Assembly: GCA_947177675.1 (NCBI GenBank)
Contig: CAMWVK010000026.1
Coordinates: 1 to 10,718 of the forward strand
Reading direction: 5' to 3'
DNA length: 10,718 nucleotides
Source of the DNA: an uncultured Mucispirillum sp.
Lineage (GTDB): Bacteria > Chrysiogenota > Deferribacteres > Deferribacterales > Mucispirillaceae
Positions within the stretch are counted from its first letter, which is position 1. Every line of letters starts with the position of its first letter. Below are positions 1 through 6,727 of the stretch, piece by piece. Below the pieces are notes generated by a model that saw only the letters and a program-made list of their open reading frames with translations, was not told where the DNA came from and did no database searches. Both the position numbers and the translations under genes were made by a program.

Positions 1-512
1 TTAATATCTATACGAAAATACCCATCTTCTGAAAGATTACCAATAATATATTCTCCAATATGTTTTTCTTCTTTATCAATAATATTGATATTTAACTGAT
101 ACATCAAATGCTCATAAAGAGATTCTTTTGCACCAATTACCTGCTCTAAATCAAAATTATTATCATCATTTGTAGACTTATAGCTTATATCATCAAGTTT
201 TTCATAGCCTATATATTCTTCCCAGTCGTCTCCTGTAACTTTTTCCACAAGATTCTCTAGGTTTTTTTCTTTATCCTGAGTATCTTCTATATCTTCAGAA
301 AAATCATTACTTTCATTATCATCAAAATCATCGCTGCCACCATCTTCCCCTGCTTCTAATATAGGATTTTCTTCTAAAATATTAGAAAGCTCCTGCTCAA
401 GTTCCAATATTGGCATTTGCAGAATAGCAAGAGACTGTTTCATTTGTGGAGTAATAAAGACAGTGGTCTGCAGCGTATTTTTTATATCAAGATTTTGATT
501 TAAATTATTCAT
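1..512 (-). CDS. rpoN: RNA polymerase sigma-54 factor, N-terminal part (runs off left edge)
   Basis: Sigma-54 directs core RNA polymerase to -24/-12 promoters and needs an AAA+ activator to open DNA. About 170 N-terminal residues are visible and the frame is open to the window edge. Residues 1-50 are the glutamine/leucine-rich Region I: ITPQMKQSLAILQM followed by LELEQELSNILEENPILE, the usual pattern of this family. Residues about 51-105 are a very acidic linker (Region II), rich in Asp, Glu and Asn. From about residue 120 the core-binding region begins, with LYEHLMYQLN and IIGNLSEDGYF as recognisable blocks. The C-terminal HTH and RpoN box lie outside the window. The ATG overlaps the lptB stop codon by one base (TAATG), and AAGGA lies 11 bases upstream. 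The position after lptB is a common arrangement in diderm bacteria. Identity is secure; function of the unseen part is assumed. Confidence 0.95.
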   Translation of the reverse strand, partial: MNNLNQNLDIKNTLQTTVFITPQMKQSLAILQMPILELEQELSNILEENPILEAGEDGGSDDFDDNESNDFSEDIEDTQDKEKNLENLVEKVTGDDWEEYIGYEKLDDISYKSTNDDNNFDLEQVIGAKESLYEHLMYQLNINIIDKEEKHIGEYIIGNLSEDGYFRIDI

Positions 513-1231
513 TAAATAGAAAATCCTTTTCCTAAATATTTATCAATTACATCTTTATTTGAAAGTATTTCATTTGGTGAGCCTTGAGTAAGCACACGAC
601 CTTCCGTAATAATATACCCTCTGTCAGTGATTTTTAATGTATCACGAACATTGTGGTCTGTAATTAAAACTCCTATATCTCTGTCCTTTAAAGAATAAAC
701 CATTTCCTGAATATCTGCAACAGAGATAGGGTCAATACCTGCAAAAGGCTCATCAAGCAGAATAAAATCTGGCTCTGTTGCTAAACATCTGGCAATTTCA
801 ACACGCCTTCTTTCACCACCAGATAAAGCATATCCATAACTTTTTGCAACATGGTTTAAATGAAACTCACCTATAAGGACTTCTGCCCTTTCTTTTCTAA
901 TCTTATTATCATCATAAGTAAATTCTAATGCAGCCATAATATTATCATAAACTGTCATTTTTCTAAATACAGATGCTTCCTGTGGAAGATATCCAATACC
1001 AGCTTTACATCTTTTATACATAGGCAGTTTAGTAATATCTTCATCATCCAGCACAATAGAGCCTTTTTCTGGTTTTAAAAGCCCTACAATCATATAAAAT
1101 GATGTACTTTTTCCTGCTCCGTTTGGACCAAGAAGCCCAACTATTTCACCTTTGCTTATATTTAAAGAAACACCATTTACAACAGTTCTTTTTTTAAAAG
1201 ATTTTTTAAGGTCTTTTACTTCTAAAGCCAC
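512..1231 (-). CDS. lptB: LPS export ABC transporter ATP-binding protein LptB
   Basis: LptB is the cytoplasmic ATPase that, with LptF/LptG, extracts LPS from the inner membrane and pushes it along the LptC-LptA bridge. The 239-residue product has the normal family length. Visible motifs are Walker A GPNGAGKST (35-43), Q-loop Gln84, ABC signature LSGGERRR (136-143), Walker B ending LLDEP with Asp160 and Glu161, and the switch His193. The segment FAGIDPISVADIQ after Walker B is typical of LptB and separates it from related amino-acid transporter ATPases. The start is GTG, overlapping the lptA stop by one base (TAGTG), and is supported by a GAGGA ribosome site 9 bases upstream. Adjacent lptA and lptC confirm the assignment; lptF/lptG are not in the window. 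Confidence 0.97.
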   Translation of the reverse strand: MALEVKDLKKSFKKRTVVNGVSLNISKGEIVGLLGPNGAGKSTSFYMIVGLLKPEKGSIVLDDEDITKLPMYKRCKAGIGYLPQEASVFRKMTVYDNIMAALEFTYDDNKIRKERAEVLIGEFHLNHVAKSYGYALSGGERRRVEIARCLATEPDFILLDEPFAGIDPISVADIQEMVYSLKDRDIGVLITDHNVRDTLKITDRGYIITEGRVLTQGSPNEILSNKDVIDKYLGKGFSI

Positions 1232-1743
1232 TATTTTTTATCCTCATTATTTTCAGGTTTAAATATTATGGTTACTCGTTTATCTGTTCCTTTATCAACT
1301 ACAATTCGTTCTTCTTCATAATATATAAAAACTTTTTCGCCTTCAAGATAATTTTCACCCTGCCATACTTTTACATTGCCAGTAATAACCGCTACTTTTT
1401 TATTATGGTCTAAATCTGCTTTTTTTGAAATAGAAACAATATCATCGCTTTTAAAGTTTACATTTCCAGTGCATTGTATTTTAGAAACATCCATATCTTT
1501 ATTAAGAAATACTACCACATCATCAGAAGTAAGTGTATAATTATCGCTGACAGCTACAACATTACCATGAAAAGTTGATTTGCGTTCAGAGCCATAATAC
1601 CGCATTTCATCTGCCTGTATTTTAACAGGTGAAGTTGGTTTTATATCTTTAGTTTTTATATCTGCTCCCATTAAAATTGGGGCTGTTAAAACAAGTATTA
1701 ATACTATAACATATTTATAATTATAAAGCATATTATTCACCAT
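1231..1743 (-). CDS. lptA: Periplasmic LPS-bridge protein LptA (OstA family)
   Basis: LptA forms the periplasmic beta-jellyroll bridge along which LPS moves from LptC to LptD. The 170-residue product begins with a Sec signal: a hydrophobic stretch at about residues 11-24 and a likely signal-peptidase site near MGA27. The mature part has the repeating OstA strands: FHGNVVAV (58-65) followed by a TLTSDD strand, TGNVNFKSDDIVSIS (92-106) and TGNVKVWQGENYLEGEKV (121-138). The tail is charged. A second in-frame ATG at codon 5 (1731) has the better ribosome site (GGTGA, 5 bases away), whereas the first ATG has none, so a 166-residue product is quite possible; both keep the signal peptide. It lies 6 bases after lptC and overlaps lptB by one base. 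Sequence is weakly conserved in this family, so the call rests on both the domain pattern and the neighbours. Confidence 0.92.
   Translation of the reverse strand: MVNNMLYNYKYVIVLILVLTAPILMGADIKTKDIKPTSPVKIQADEMRYYGSERKSTFHGNVVAVSDNYTLTSDDVVVFLNKDMDVSKIQCTGNVNFKSDDIVSISKKADLDHNKKVAVITGNVKVWQGENYLEGEKVFIYYEEERIVVDKGTDKRVTIIFKPENNEDKK
1241..1245 (-). promoter_or_regulatory. Ribosome binding site supporting the GTG start of lptB
   Basis: GAGGA on the minus strand lies 9 bases before the GTG at 1231, inside the end of lptA. It fixes the start of lptB despite the non-ATG codon. Confidence 0.6.
1737..1741 (-). promoter_or_regulatory. Ribosome binding site favouring the second lptA ATG
   Basis: Reading the minus strand, GGTGA is followed by five bases and then the ATG at 1731. 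No purine-rich site precedes the upstream ATG at 1743, which itself supplies the first G of this motif. This suggests translation starts at codon 5 of the longer reading frame. Confidence 0.4.
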
Positions 1744-1749
1744 ATCATA

Positions 1750-2319
1750 TTATTCTTGAGCTGGTGTATAGTCTACTGTAACATTATCCTTAAAAATAAT
1801 AAAGTTATTCTTTACATCAAACTCAACAATTTTTGATGATATAGAATTATTATCCTGATAAATTGTTACACCATTTTTAACAATACCTTTACCTTCTGTA
1901 TAATCATACTCTAATACACCAGCTGTGCCTGTTTTAAATGTCATATTATCCATGTGACCAGTTATATTATCATAAGCCTTTAAAAATCTTTGAGCAATAT
2001 ATTCACCTCGTGCAGCTCTTGCATCAATTGAAAAATCTTTACCAGTATATGTTAAATCAAGATTAACTAAATCAATATTATAATCAATTATATTTACATT
2101 ACCCTGTTTAGATTTTAATTTTACATATGTATTATTATCAATAACATATAATAAATCAATTTCTTTCATTTTGACAATATTTTTTAAAAGGTCAGATTGA
2201 TATGGCACCATATCTTCATCTTCTCTTATGATGATAACTACTACAACAAAAGCAAATATCAGCAGAGAAATAACCAAAAAAACATTAATTATTCTTCGTC
2301 TGCTTTTAAAAGTGAACAT
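1750..2319 (-). CDS. lptC: LPS export protein LptC
   Basis: LptC is the bitopic inner-membrane protein that hands LPS from LptB2FG to LptA. The 189-residue product has a short basic cytoplasmic start (KSRRR), one transmembrane helix at about residues 11-31, and a periplasmic region of the LptC/OstA type. Recognisable strand-like segments include IDARAARGEYIAQR and IIFKDNVTVDY near the C terminus, and a glycine-containing turn (GKGIVKNGVTIYQ) in the middle. It lies 3 bases after kdsD and 6 before lptA. No convincing ribosome site precedes the ATG, so translation is probably coupled to kdsD. Pairwise conservation in LptC is low; the call relies on topology, length and position between kdsD and lptA. 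In many relatives kdsC sits between kdsD and lptC; here it is missing. Confidence 0.88.
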   Translation of the reverse strand: MFTFKSRRRIINVFLVISLLIFAFVVVVIIIREDEDMVPYQSDLLKNIVKMKEIDLLYVIDNNTYVKLKSKQGNVNIIDYNIDLVNLDLTYTGKDFSIDARAARGEYIAQRFLKAYDNITGHMDNMTFKTGTAGVLEYDYTEGKGIVKNGVTIYQDNNSISSKIVEFDVKNNFIIFKDNVTVDYTPAQE

Positions 2320-2322
2320 ATA

Positions 2323-3294
2323 TTATACTAATCCAAATTTTAATAAATCCTGAAAATGAATTATACCTTCAGGATGCTGCTCTTTATCAACAATAAATAA
2401 TGAAGATATTTTATATTCTTCCATAATATGAAGTGCTTTTGCAGCAAGCTCATATTTCATAATCATTTTAGGACCATGTGTCATAATTTCAGAAACTTTT
2501 AACTGCTGAACTGATGAATATTTAAATATTGCACGCCTTAAATCGCCATCTGTTATGATACCTGTAATCTTATTATCATTATCTACAACAGCAGTGCAGC
2601 CAAATTTTTTCTCATTTATTTCTTTTACAGCACTTTCTACTGTATCATCTTCATTGACAACAGGCACTGCATCCCCTGTATGCATTAAATCGTTTACTGT
2701 AGTAAGCAGCCTTTTACCAAGTGAGCCTGATGGGTGAAACATTGCAAAATCTTCAGTTTTAAATCCACGGCATTCTACAAGAGCAACAGCTAAAGCATCA
2801 CCTATTGCTAAAGCTACTGTCGTACTTGCAGTAGGAGCAAGGTTTAATGGACATGCTTCTTTTTCAACTGATGCATCAAGAATACAGTCACTTTCTCTGC
2901 CTAAAGTAGAATCAGCCTTGCCAACTATTGCAATTAATTTAGAGCCAAGTCTTTTAATTAACGGCAGCAGCACTTTCATTTCATCAGTTTCCCCACTGTT
3001 TGATATGCCTATTATGACATCACCTTTTACAAGCATACCTAAATCACCATGCATACCTTCTGCAGGATGCATAAAAAAAGCAGGAGTTCCTGTGCTTGCT
3101 AATGTTGCAGCTATTTTTTTACCAATAATACCTGATTTACCCATACCAATAACTACAACTCGGCCTTTACAGCCTAAAATTATATTAACAGCCTGTGCAA
3201 AGCTTTCTGACAAGCTGTTCATTGTTTTTTTCATAGCTTCTATTTCAATCTGAAAAGTATTTATTCCAAAAGCAATGATTTCTTTATTATCCAT
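2323..3294 (-). CDS. kdsD: D-arabinose 5-phosphate isomerase (KpsF/GutQ family)
   Basis: KdsD interconverts ribulose 5-phosphate and arabinose 5-phosphate, the first committed step to Kdo. At 323 residues it matches the family's three-part layout. An N-terminal SIS sugar-phosphate isomerase domain (about 35-175) contains GMGKSG (50-55), HPAEGMHGDLGM (76-87) and SNSGET (98-103), followed by FHPSGSLGKRL (186-196). Two CBS domains follow at about 203-258 (with GIITDGDLRR) and 268-320 (ending IIHFQDLLKFG). The start is supported by AAGGTG 4 bases before the ATG. It follows pyrG by 11 bases, the largest gap in the window. The paralogues KpsF and GutQ cannot be excluded by sequence alone, but the location beside lptC and the lack of capsule genes favour the LPS role. 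Confidence 0.95.
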   Translation of the reverse strand: MDNKEIIAFGINTFQIEIEAMKKTMNSLSESFAQAVNIILGCKGRVVVIGMGKSGIIGKKIAATLASTGTPAFFMHPAEGMHGDLGMLVKGDVIIGISNSGETDEMKVLLPLIKRLGSKLIAIVGKADSTLGRESDCILDASVEKEACPLNLAPTASTTVALAIGDALAVALVECRGFKTEDFAMFHPSGSLGKRLLTTVNDLMHTGDAVPVVNEDDTVESAVKEINEKKFGCTAVVDNDNKITGIITDGDLRRAIFKYSSVQQLKVSEIMTHGPKMIMKYELAAKALHIMEEYKISSLFIVDKEQHPEGIIHFQDLLKFGLV

Positions 3295-3305
3295 AGCACA
3301 CCTTA

Positions 3306-4931
3306 TTATTCACCAGATAAATTATTTTTATCCTGTTTATATTTGTAAGCAGCCTGAACAAAAGCATTATAAAAAGGATGGGGATTAAATGGTTTTGACT
3401 GAAACTCTGGGCAGAACTGTGCAGCGATAAACCACCTGTGAGAGCTTAATTCAATAATATCTGCAAAGCCGCTTTCATCATTATTGCCAGATATTGCCAT
3501 ACCAGCACTTTCTAATGCATTTCTATAGCTGTTATTTATTTCAAGTCTATGCCTGTGTCTTTCTATTACAGTATCTGTATTATAAATTTCTTTTACAAGG
3601 CTTCCTTCTGCTAAAGAAGTTACATAAGAGCCAAGACGCATAGATGCTCCCATTTCTTCATTATAATGTTCATCATGCTTATAATCAATTACAAGATTTT
3701 GAGAATGCTCTGGTTTTGTCATTTCAGCACTTCTTGCATCTTCTAATTTTAATACATTTCTTGCATATTCAATAACAGCAGCCTGCAGCCCCATAGATAT
3801 ACCTAAAAATGGAATATCTTTTGTTCTAGCAAAGTTTACTGCATTTATTTTACCTTCCATTCCACGCTCACCAAAACCTGCAGGAATTAGTATCCCATCC
3901 ACATTGCTTAAATATTCACTAGCCATTTTTTCTTCTAGTTTTTCTGCATCAATCCATTTAATATCTACTTTTAAATAGTTTGCAACTGCACCATGAAGAA
4001 GTGCTTCTGTTAAACTTAAATATGCATCTTTTGTTTCAAGGTATTTACCAATAACGGCAATAGAGACTGTGTCTTTTGGTTGTTTAATACGCCTTACAAT
4101 ATCCTGCCATTTTGATAAATCATATTCTCTTTCTTCTAACCCAAGTTTTTTTATAACTTCGCTGTCAAGTCCTTCTTCATTTAAAACAAGAGGCACTTGA
4201 TAAATTGTAGCAGCATCCATACAGTTAATAACTGATGATTTTTCCACATTACAGAATAATGCAAGCTTGTTTCTAACACCTTCGCTAAGTGGATACTCAC
4301 TTCTGCATACTAAAATATCAGGACTAATACCTATCTCCTGTAACTGACGCACTGAGTGTTGAGTTGGTTTAGTTTTAAGCTCTCCTGCACTTTTAATATA
4401 AGGCACAAGAGTAACATGTAAAAACAGCACATCACCTTCATTTAAATCAAATTTCATCTGCCTGATTGTTTCTAAAAACGGCAGACTTTCAATATCACCA
4501 ACTGTGCCGCCAATTTCTACAATCACTATATCATAATCTTCAGCACCTGCTGTTATACAGCCTTTTATTTCATCAGTTATATGAGGAATAACCTGCACTG
4601 TCGCTCCAAGATATTCGCCTCTGCGTTCTCTTTCAATAACAGTATAGTATATTTTACCAGATGTAATATCAGAATGTTTATCTGTATTAGTTGTAGTAAA
4701 TCTTTCATAATGTCCTAAATCTAAATCACCTTCACAGCCATCTGCTGTAACAAATATTTCCCCATGCTGCAGAGGGCTCATTGTGCCAGGACCATAATTT
4801 AAATATGGGTCAAACTTTCTTAAAGCAACTTTATACCCTCTTGATTCAAGTAATGCTCCAAGAGAAGCTGCTGTTATCCCCTTACCTAATGATGATAATA
4901 CACCACCTGTTACAAAAATATACTTTGCCAT
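3306..4931 (-). CDS. pyrG: CTP synthase with altered glutaminase active site
   Basis: CTP synthase converts UTP to CTP using ATP and ammonia, normally released from glutamine by its C-terminal class I amidotransferase domain. The 541-residue product has normal length. In the synthase domain (about 1-267) one sees the P-loop VTGGVLSSLGKGI, DLGHYERF with the Mg ligand Asp71, VEIGGTVGDIES around Glu139 and LKTKPTQHSV. In the amidotransferase domain (about 288-535) the framework is present (GFGERGMEGKI, ERHRHR) but the catalytic residues are not: GICLGMQ is GISMGLQ (Ser379 for the nucleophilic Cys), QFHPEF is QFCPEF (Cys507 for the catalytic His; Glu509 kept), and PGGFG is PAGFG (Ala351). The synthase half also departs from near-invariant positions (NVDPGTM is NYGPGTM). 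The frame is intact, so this is not a decayed gene. Inference: an ammonia-dependent enzyme or a divergent paralogue. It overlaps kdsB by one base (TAATG), with AAGGAA 6 bases upstream. KdsB consumes CTP. Confidence 0.93.
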   Translation of the reverse strand: MAKYIFVTGGVLSSLGKGITAASLGALLESRGYKVALRKFDPYLNYGPGTMSPLQHGEIFVTADGCEGDLDLGHYERFTTTNTDKHSDITSGKIYYTVIERERRGEYLGATVQVIPHITDEIKGCITAGAEDYDIVIVEIGGTVGDIESLPFLETIRQMKFDLNEGDVLFLHVTLVPYIKSAGELKTKPTQHSVRQLQEIGISPDILVCRSEYPLSEGVRNKLALFCNVEKSSVINCMDAATIYQVPLVLNEEGLDSEVIKKLGLEEREYDLSKWQDIVRRIKQPKDTVSIAVIGKYLETKDAYLSLTEALLHGAVANYLKVDIKWIDAEKLEEKMASEYLSNVDGILIPAGFGERGMEGKINAVNFARTKDIPFLGISMGLQAAVIEYARNVLKLEDARSAEMTKPEHSQNLVIDYKHDEHYNEEMGASMRLGSYVTSLAEGSLVKEIYNTDTVIERHRHRLEINNSYRNALESAGMAISGNNDESGFADIIELSSHRWFIAAQFCPEFQSKPFNPHPFYNAFVQAAYKYKQDKNNLSGE

Positions 4932-5662
4932 TATTTATTCCTTATATTTAAAATTTTTAAAATATTTTGTAAATCTTCAAGAGTATCAACAGATAATGGA
5001 TTATAATCTGTTTTAACTACTTTTATTTTAACACCATTTTCTAAAGCTCTAAGCTGCTCCAAATTTTCGCATTTCTCTAAATAAGTCCGCTCCTGAGAAG
5101 AAAACTCAAATAAATAATCACGCATGAAACCATAAATACCTATATGGCGGTATCTAACAACTCCACTAATATTATCTCTATTATATGGAACAGGGTATCG
5201 TGAAAAATAAACAGCATAATCATTTTTATCAAGAATAACTTTCACAGCTGATGGATTTTCAGAATTATTTATATCTGCAAAAGGAACACACGCTGTTATC
5301 ATTTTAAGAGATTTATCATTTTTTAAACCCTGTATTAACTGTTCTATTAATACTGGCGGAATAAATGGCTCATCTCCCTGCACATTGATTATAATATCAT
5401 CATCAATATGTTTTGCAGCATAAGCCACTCTGTCTGTTCCTGTAGATAAATCTGAAGGACTCATCATAACAGAAACTTTTTCTATTTTAGAGCATACTTC
5501 ATACACTTTTTCATTATCTGTAACAACAATAACTTTATCAGCAGAAGTCTGCACTGCCTGTTCTGCCACTCTTATAATCATTGGTTTTCCGTCAATGTCT
5601 GCAAGAACTTTACCAGGAAATCTTGTTGAGCCATATCTGGCTGGAATTATTACTGCACTCAT
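4931..5662 (-). CDS. kdsB: CMP-Kdo synthetase (3-deoxy-manno-octulosonate cytidylyltransferase)
   Basis: KdsB activates Kdo with CTP, giving CMP-Kdo for transfer to lipid A. The 243-residue product is close to the E. coli length. Motifs are the nucleotide-binding IPARYGSTRFPGK (6-18), STGTDRV (73-79), VQGDEP (94-99) with the Mg-binding Asp97, YFSRYPVP (152-159), HIGIYGF (173-179), LEQLRALENG (201-210) and the second metal ligand Asp226 in VDTLEDL. All catalytic positions known from the family appear intact. The ATG overlaps the acpS stop (TAATG) and follows GAGGA. The next gene is pyrG, which makes its CTP substrate. CMP-8-amino-Kdo synthetases are close relatives, but no 8-amino-Kdo genes are nearby, so the ordinary role is favoured. 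Confidence 0.96.
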   Translation of the reverse strand: MSAVIIPARYGSTRFPGKVLADIDGKPMIIRVAEQAVQTSADKVIVVTDNEKVYEVCSKIEKVSVMMSPSDLSTGTDRVAYAAKHIDDDIIINVQGDEPFIPPVLIEQLIQGLKNDKSLKMITACVPFADINNSENPSAVKVILDKNDYAVYFSRYPVPYNRDNISGVVRYRHIGIYGFMRDYLFEFSSQERTYLEKCENLEQLRALENGVKIKVVKTDYNPLSVDTLEDLQNILKILNIRNK

Positions 5663-6009
5663 TATTCCTCTTTAATAACACACACTGCAATAGCATTCAT
5701 GCGGGAATGTGATATAGATACTTCTATATTTTCTTTTTTTTGATTTTTTAAATAAACATAAGGCTTGCCAAGCTCATCTGGCAGTATCTCAATATCTGTA
5801 AAGCTGTAGCCTCGCCCAATACCTGTGCCTAAAGCTTTTGATACAGCCTCTTTTGCAGCAAATCTGCCAGCTGCAAACTCAGCCTTTTTACCTTGTTTAT
5901 TATATAATGCTATTTCATTTTCTGAAAGTATATGCTTTAAAAAACTTTCCCCAAATTTTAAAATAGACTGCTCTATTCTTTCTATTTCTATAATATCACA
6001 ACCAAGCAT
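5662..6009 (-). CDS. acpS: Holo-[acyl-carrier-protein] synthase
   Basis: AcpS transfers phosphopantetheine from CoA to the serine of apo-ACP, making ACP usable for fatty acid and lipid A synthesis. At 115 residues it is a normal trimeric group I PPTase. The metal/CoA-binding GCDIIEIERI holds Asp5, and GRFAAKEAVSKALGTG (49-64) holds Glu54; the common Trp of WAAKEA is Phe here, a conservative change. SISHSRMNAIA (98-108) carries His101, and GKPYVYL (81-87) is the typical preceding strand. It starts 2 bases after the pdxJ stop; no clear ribosome site is visible, so coupling to pdxJ is likely. The pdxJ-acpS pair is a widely conserved arrangement. Confidence 0.96.
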   Translation of the reverse strand: MLGCDIIEIERIEQSILKFGESFLKHILSENEIALYNKQGKKAEFAAGRFAAKEAVSKALGTGIGRGYSFTDIEILPDELGKPYVYLKNQKKENIEVSISHSRMNAIAVCVIKEE

Positions 6010-6011
6010 AA

Positions 6012-6725
6012 CTATTTTTTAACTATTTTTATCATTTCTTTAACTGCTTCTTCAAGACCTGTAAAAACAGCTTTTGAAATAATAGAATGTCCTATATTAA
6101 ATTCATGCATATAAGGAACAGCAGTAATATTTTTTGTATTAGTATAATTTAACCCATGACCTGCATTAACAATTAAACCAAGACTATGAGCATAAATAGC
6201 TGCTTCTTTTATGCGATTTAATTCCTGCAGCTGTGCTTCACCTTCAGTATTTGCATACAGTCCTGTATGGATTTCAATATATTCTGCACCCATTTTTTTA
6301 GCAGCTTCAATCTGCATTTTATCTGGTTCTATAAAAAGACTTACTTTTATACCCTTTTCCTGCAGTCTTGCAACAGTATCTGCAACTGCATTATACTGAC
6401 CTGCTGCATCAAGACCGCCTTCTGTTGTTATTTCCTGACGCTTTTCTGGCACTATTGTGCATGTATTAGGAAGCACTTCTCTTGCAATATTAATAATATC
6501 ATCACTGCATGCCATTTCTAAATTTAATGGAATAGAAATAACCTTTTTAATATCATATACATCTTTATCCTGTATATGACGCCTGTCTTCCCTTAAATGT
6601 ATTGTTATACCATCAGCACCTGCTTTTTCTGCTATTTGAGCAGCCATAAAAGGCTCAGGTTCTGTTCCCATTCTAGCCTGACGCAGTGTAGCAATATGGT
6701 CAATATTTACTCCAAGTTTTATCAT
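6012..6725 (-). CDS. pdxJ: Pyridoxine 5'-phosphate synthase
   Basis: PdxJ condenses 1-deoxyxylulose 5-phosphate with 3-amino-2-oxopropyl phosphate to give pyridoxine 5'-phosphate, so the organism uses the DXP-dependent vitamin B6 route. The 237-residue TIM-barrel protein has all hallmark blocks: [13 protein letters not shown] (6-18), HLREDRRHI (43-51), LNLEMA (67-72) with Glu70, [15 protein letters not shown] (92-106), IEIHTGLYA (150-158), [10 protein letters not shown] (187-196) with His190, and EFNIGHSII (208-216). His43, Glu70 and His190 correspond to the catalytic set known from E. coli. The ATG is preceded by AAGGT 8 bases upstream. It lies 2 bases after glmM and 2 before acpS. Confidence 0.97.
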   Translation of the reverse strand: MIKLGVNIDHIATLRQARMGTEPEPFMAAQIAEKAGADGITIHLREDRRHIQDKDVYDIKKVISIPLNLEMACSDDIINIAREVLPNTCTIVPEKRQEITTEGGLDAAGQYNAVADTVARLQEKGIKVSLFIEPDKMQIEAAKKMGAEYIEIHTGLYANTEGEAQLQELNRIKEAAIYAHSLGLIVNAGHGLNYTNTKNITAVPYMHEFNIGHSIISKAVFTGLEEAVKEMIKIVKK

Positions 6726-6727
6726 TA

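Noticed and set aside
2918..3253. Plus-strand open frame of 111 codons antisense to kdsD
   Set aside because: Shadow of the SIS domain region of kdsD; no family resemblance and no independent start signal.
3295..3305. Intergenic gap between pyrG and kdsD as a promoter or terminator
   Set aside because: Only 11 bases long and largely taken up by the kdsD ribosome site AAGGTG; no stem-loop is possible within it.
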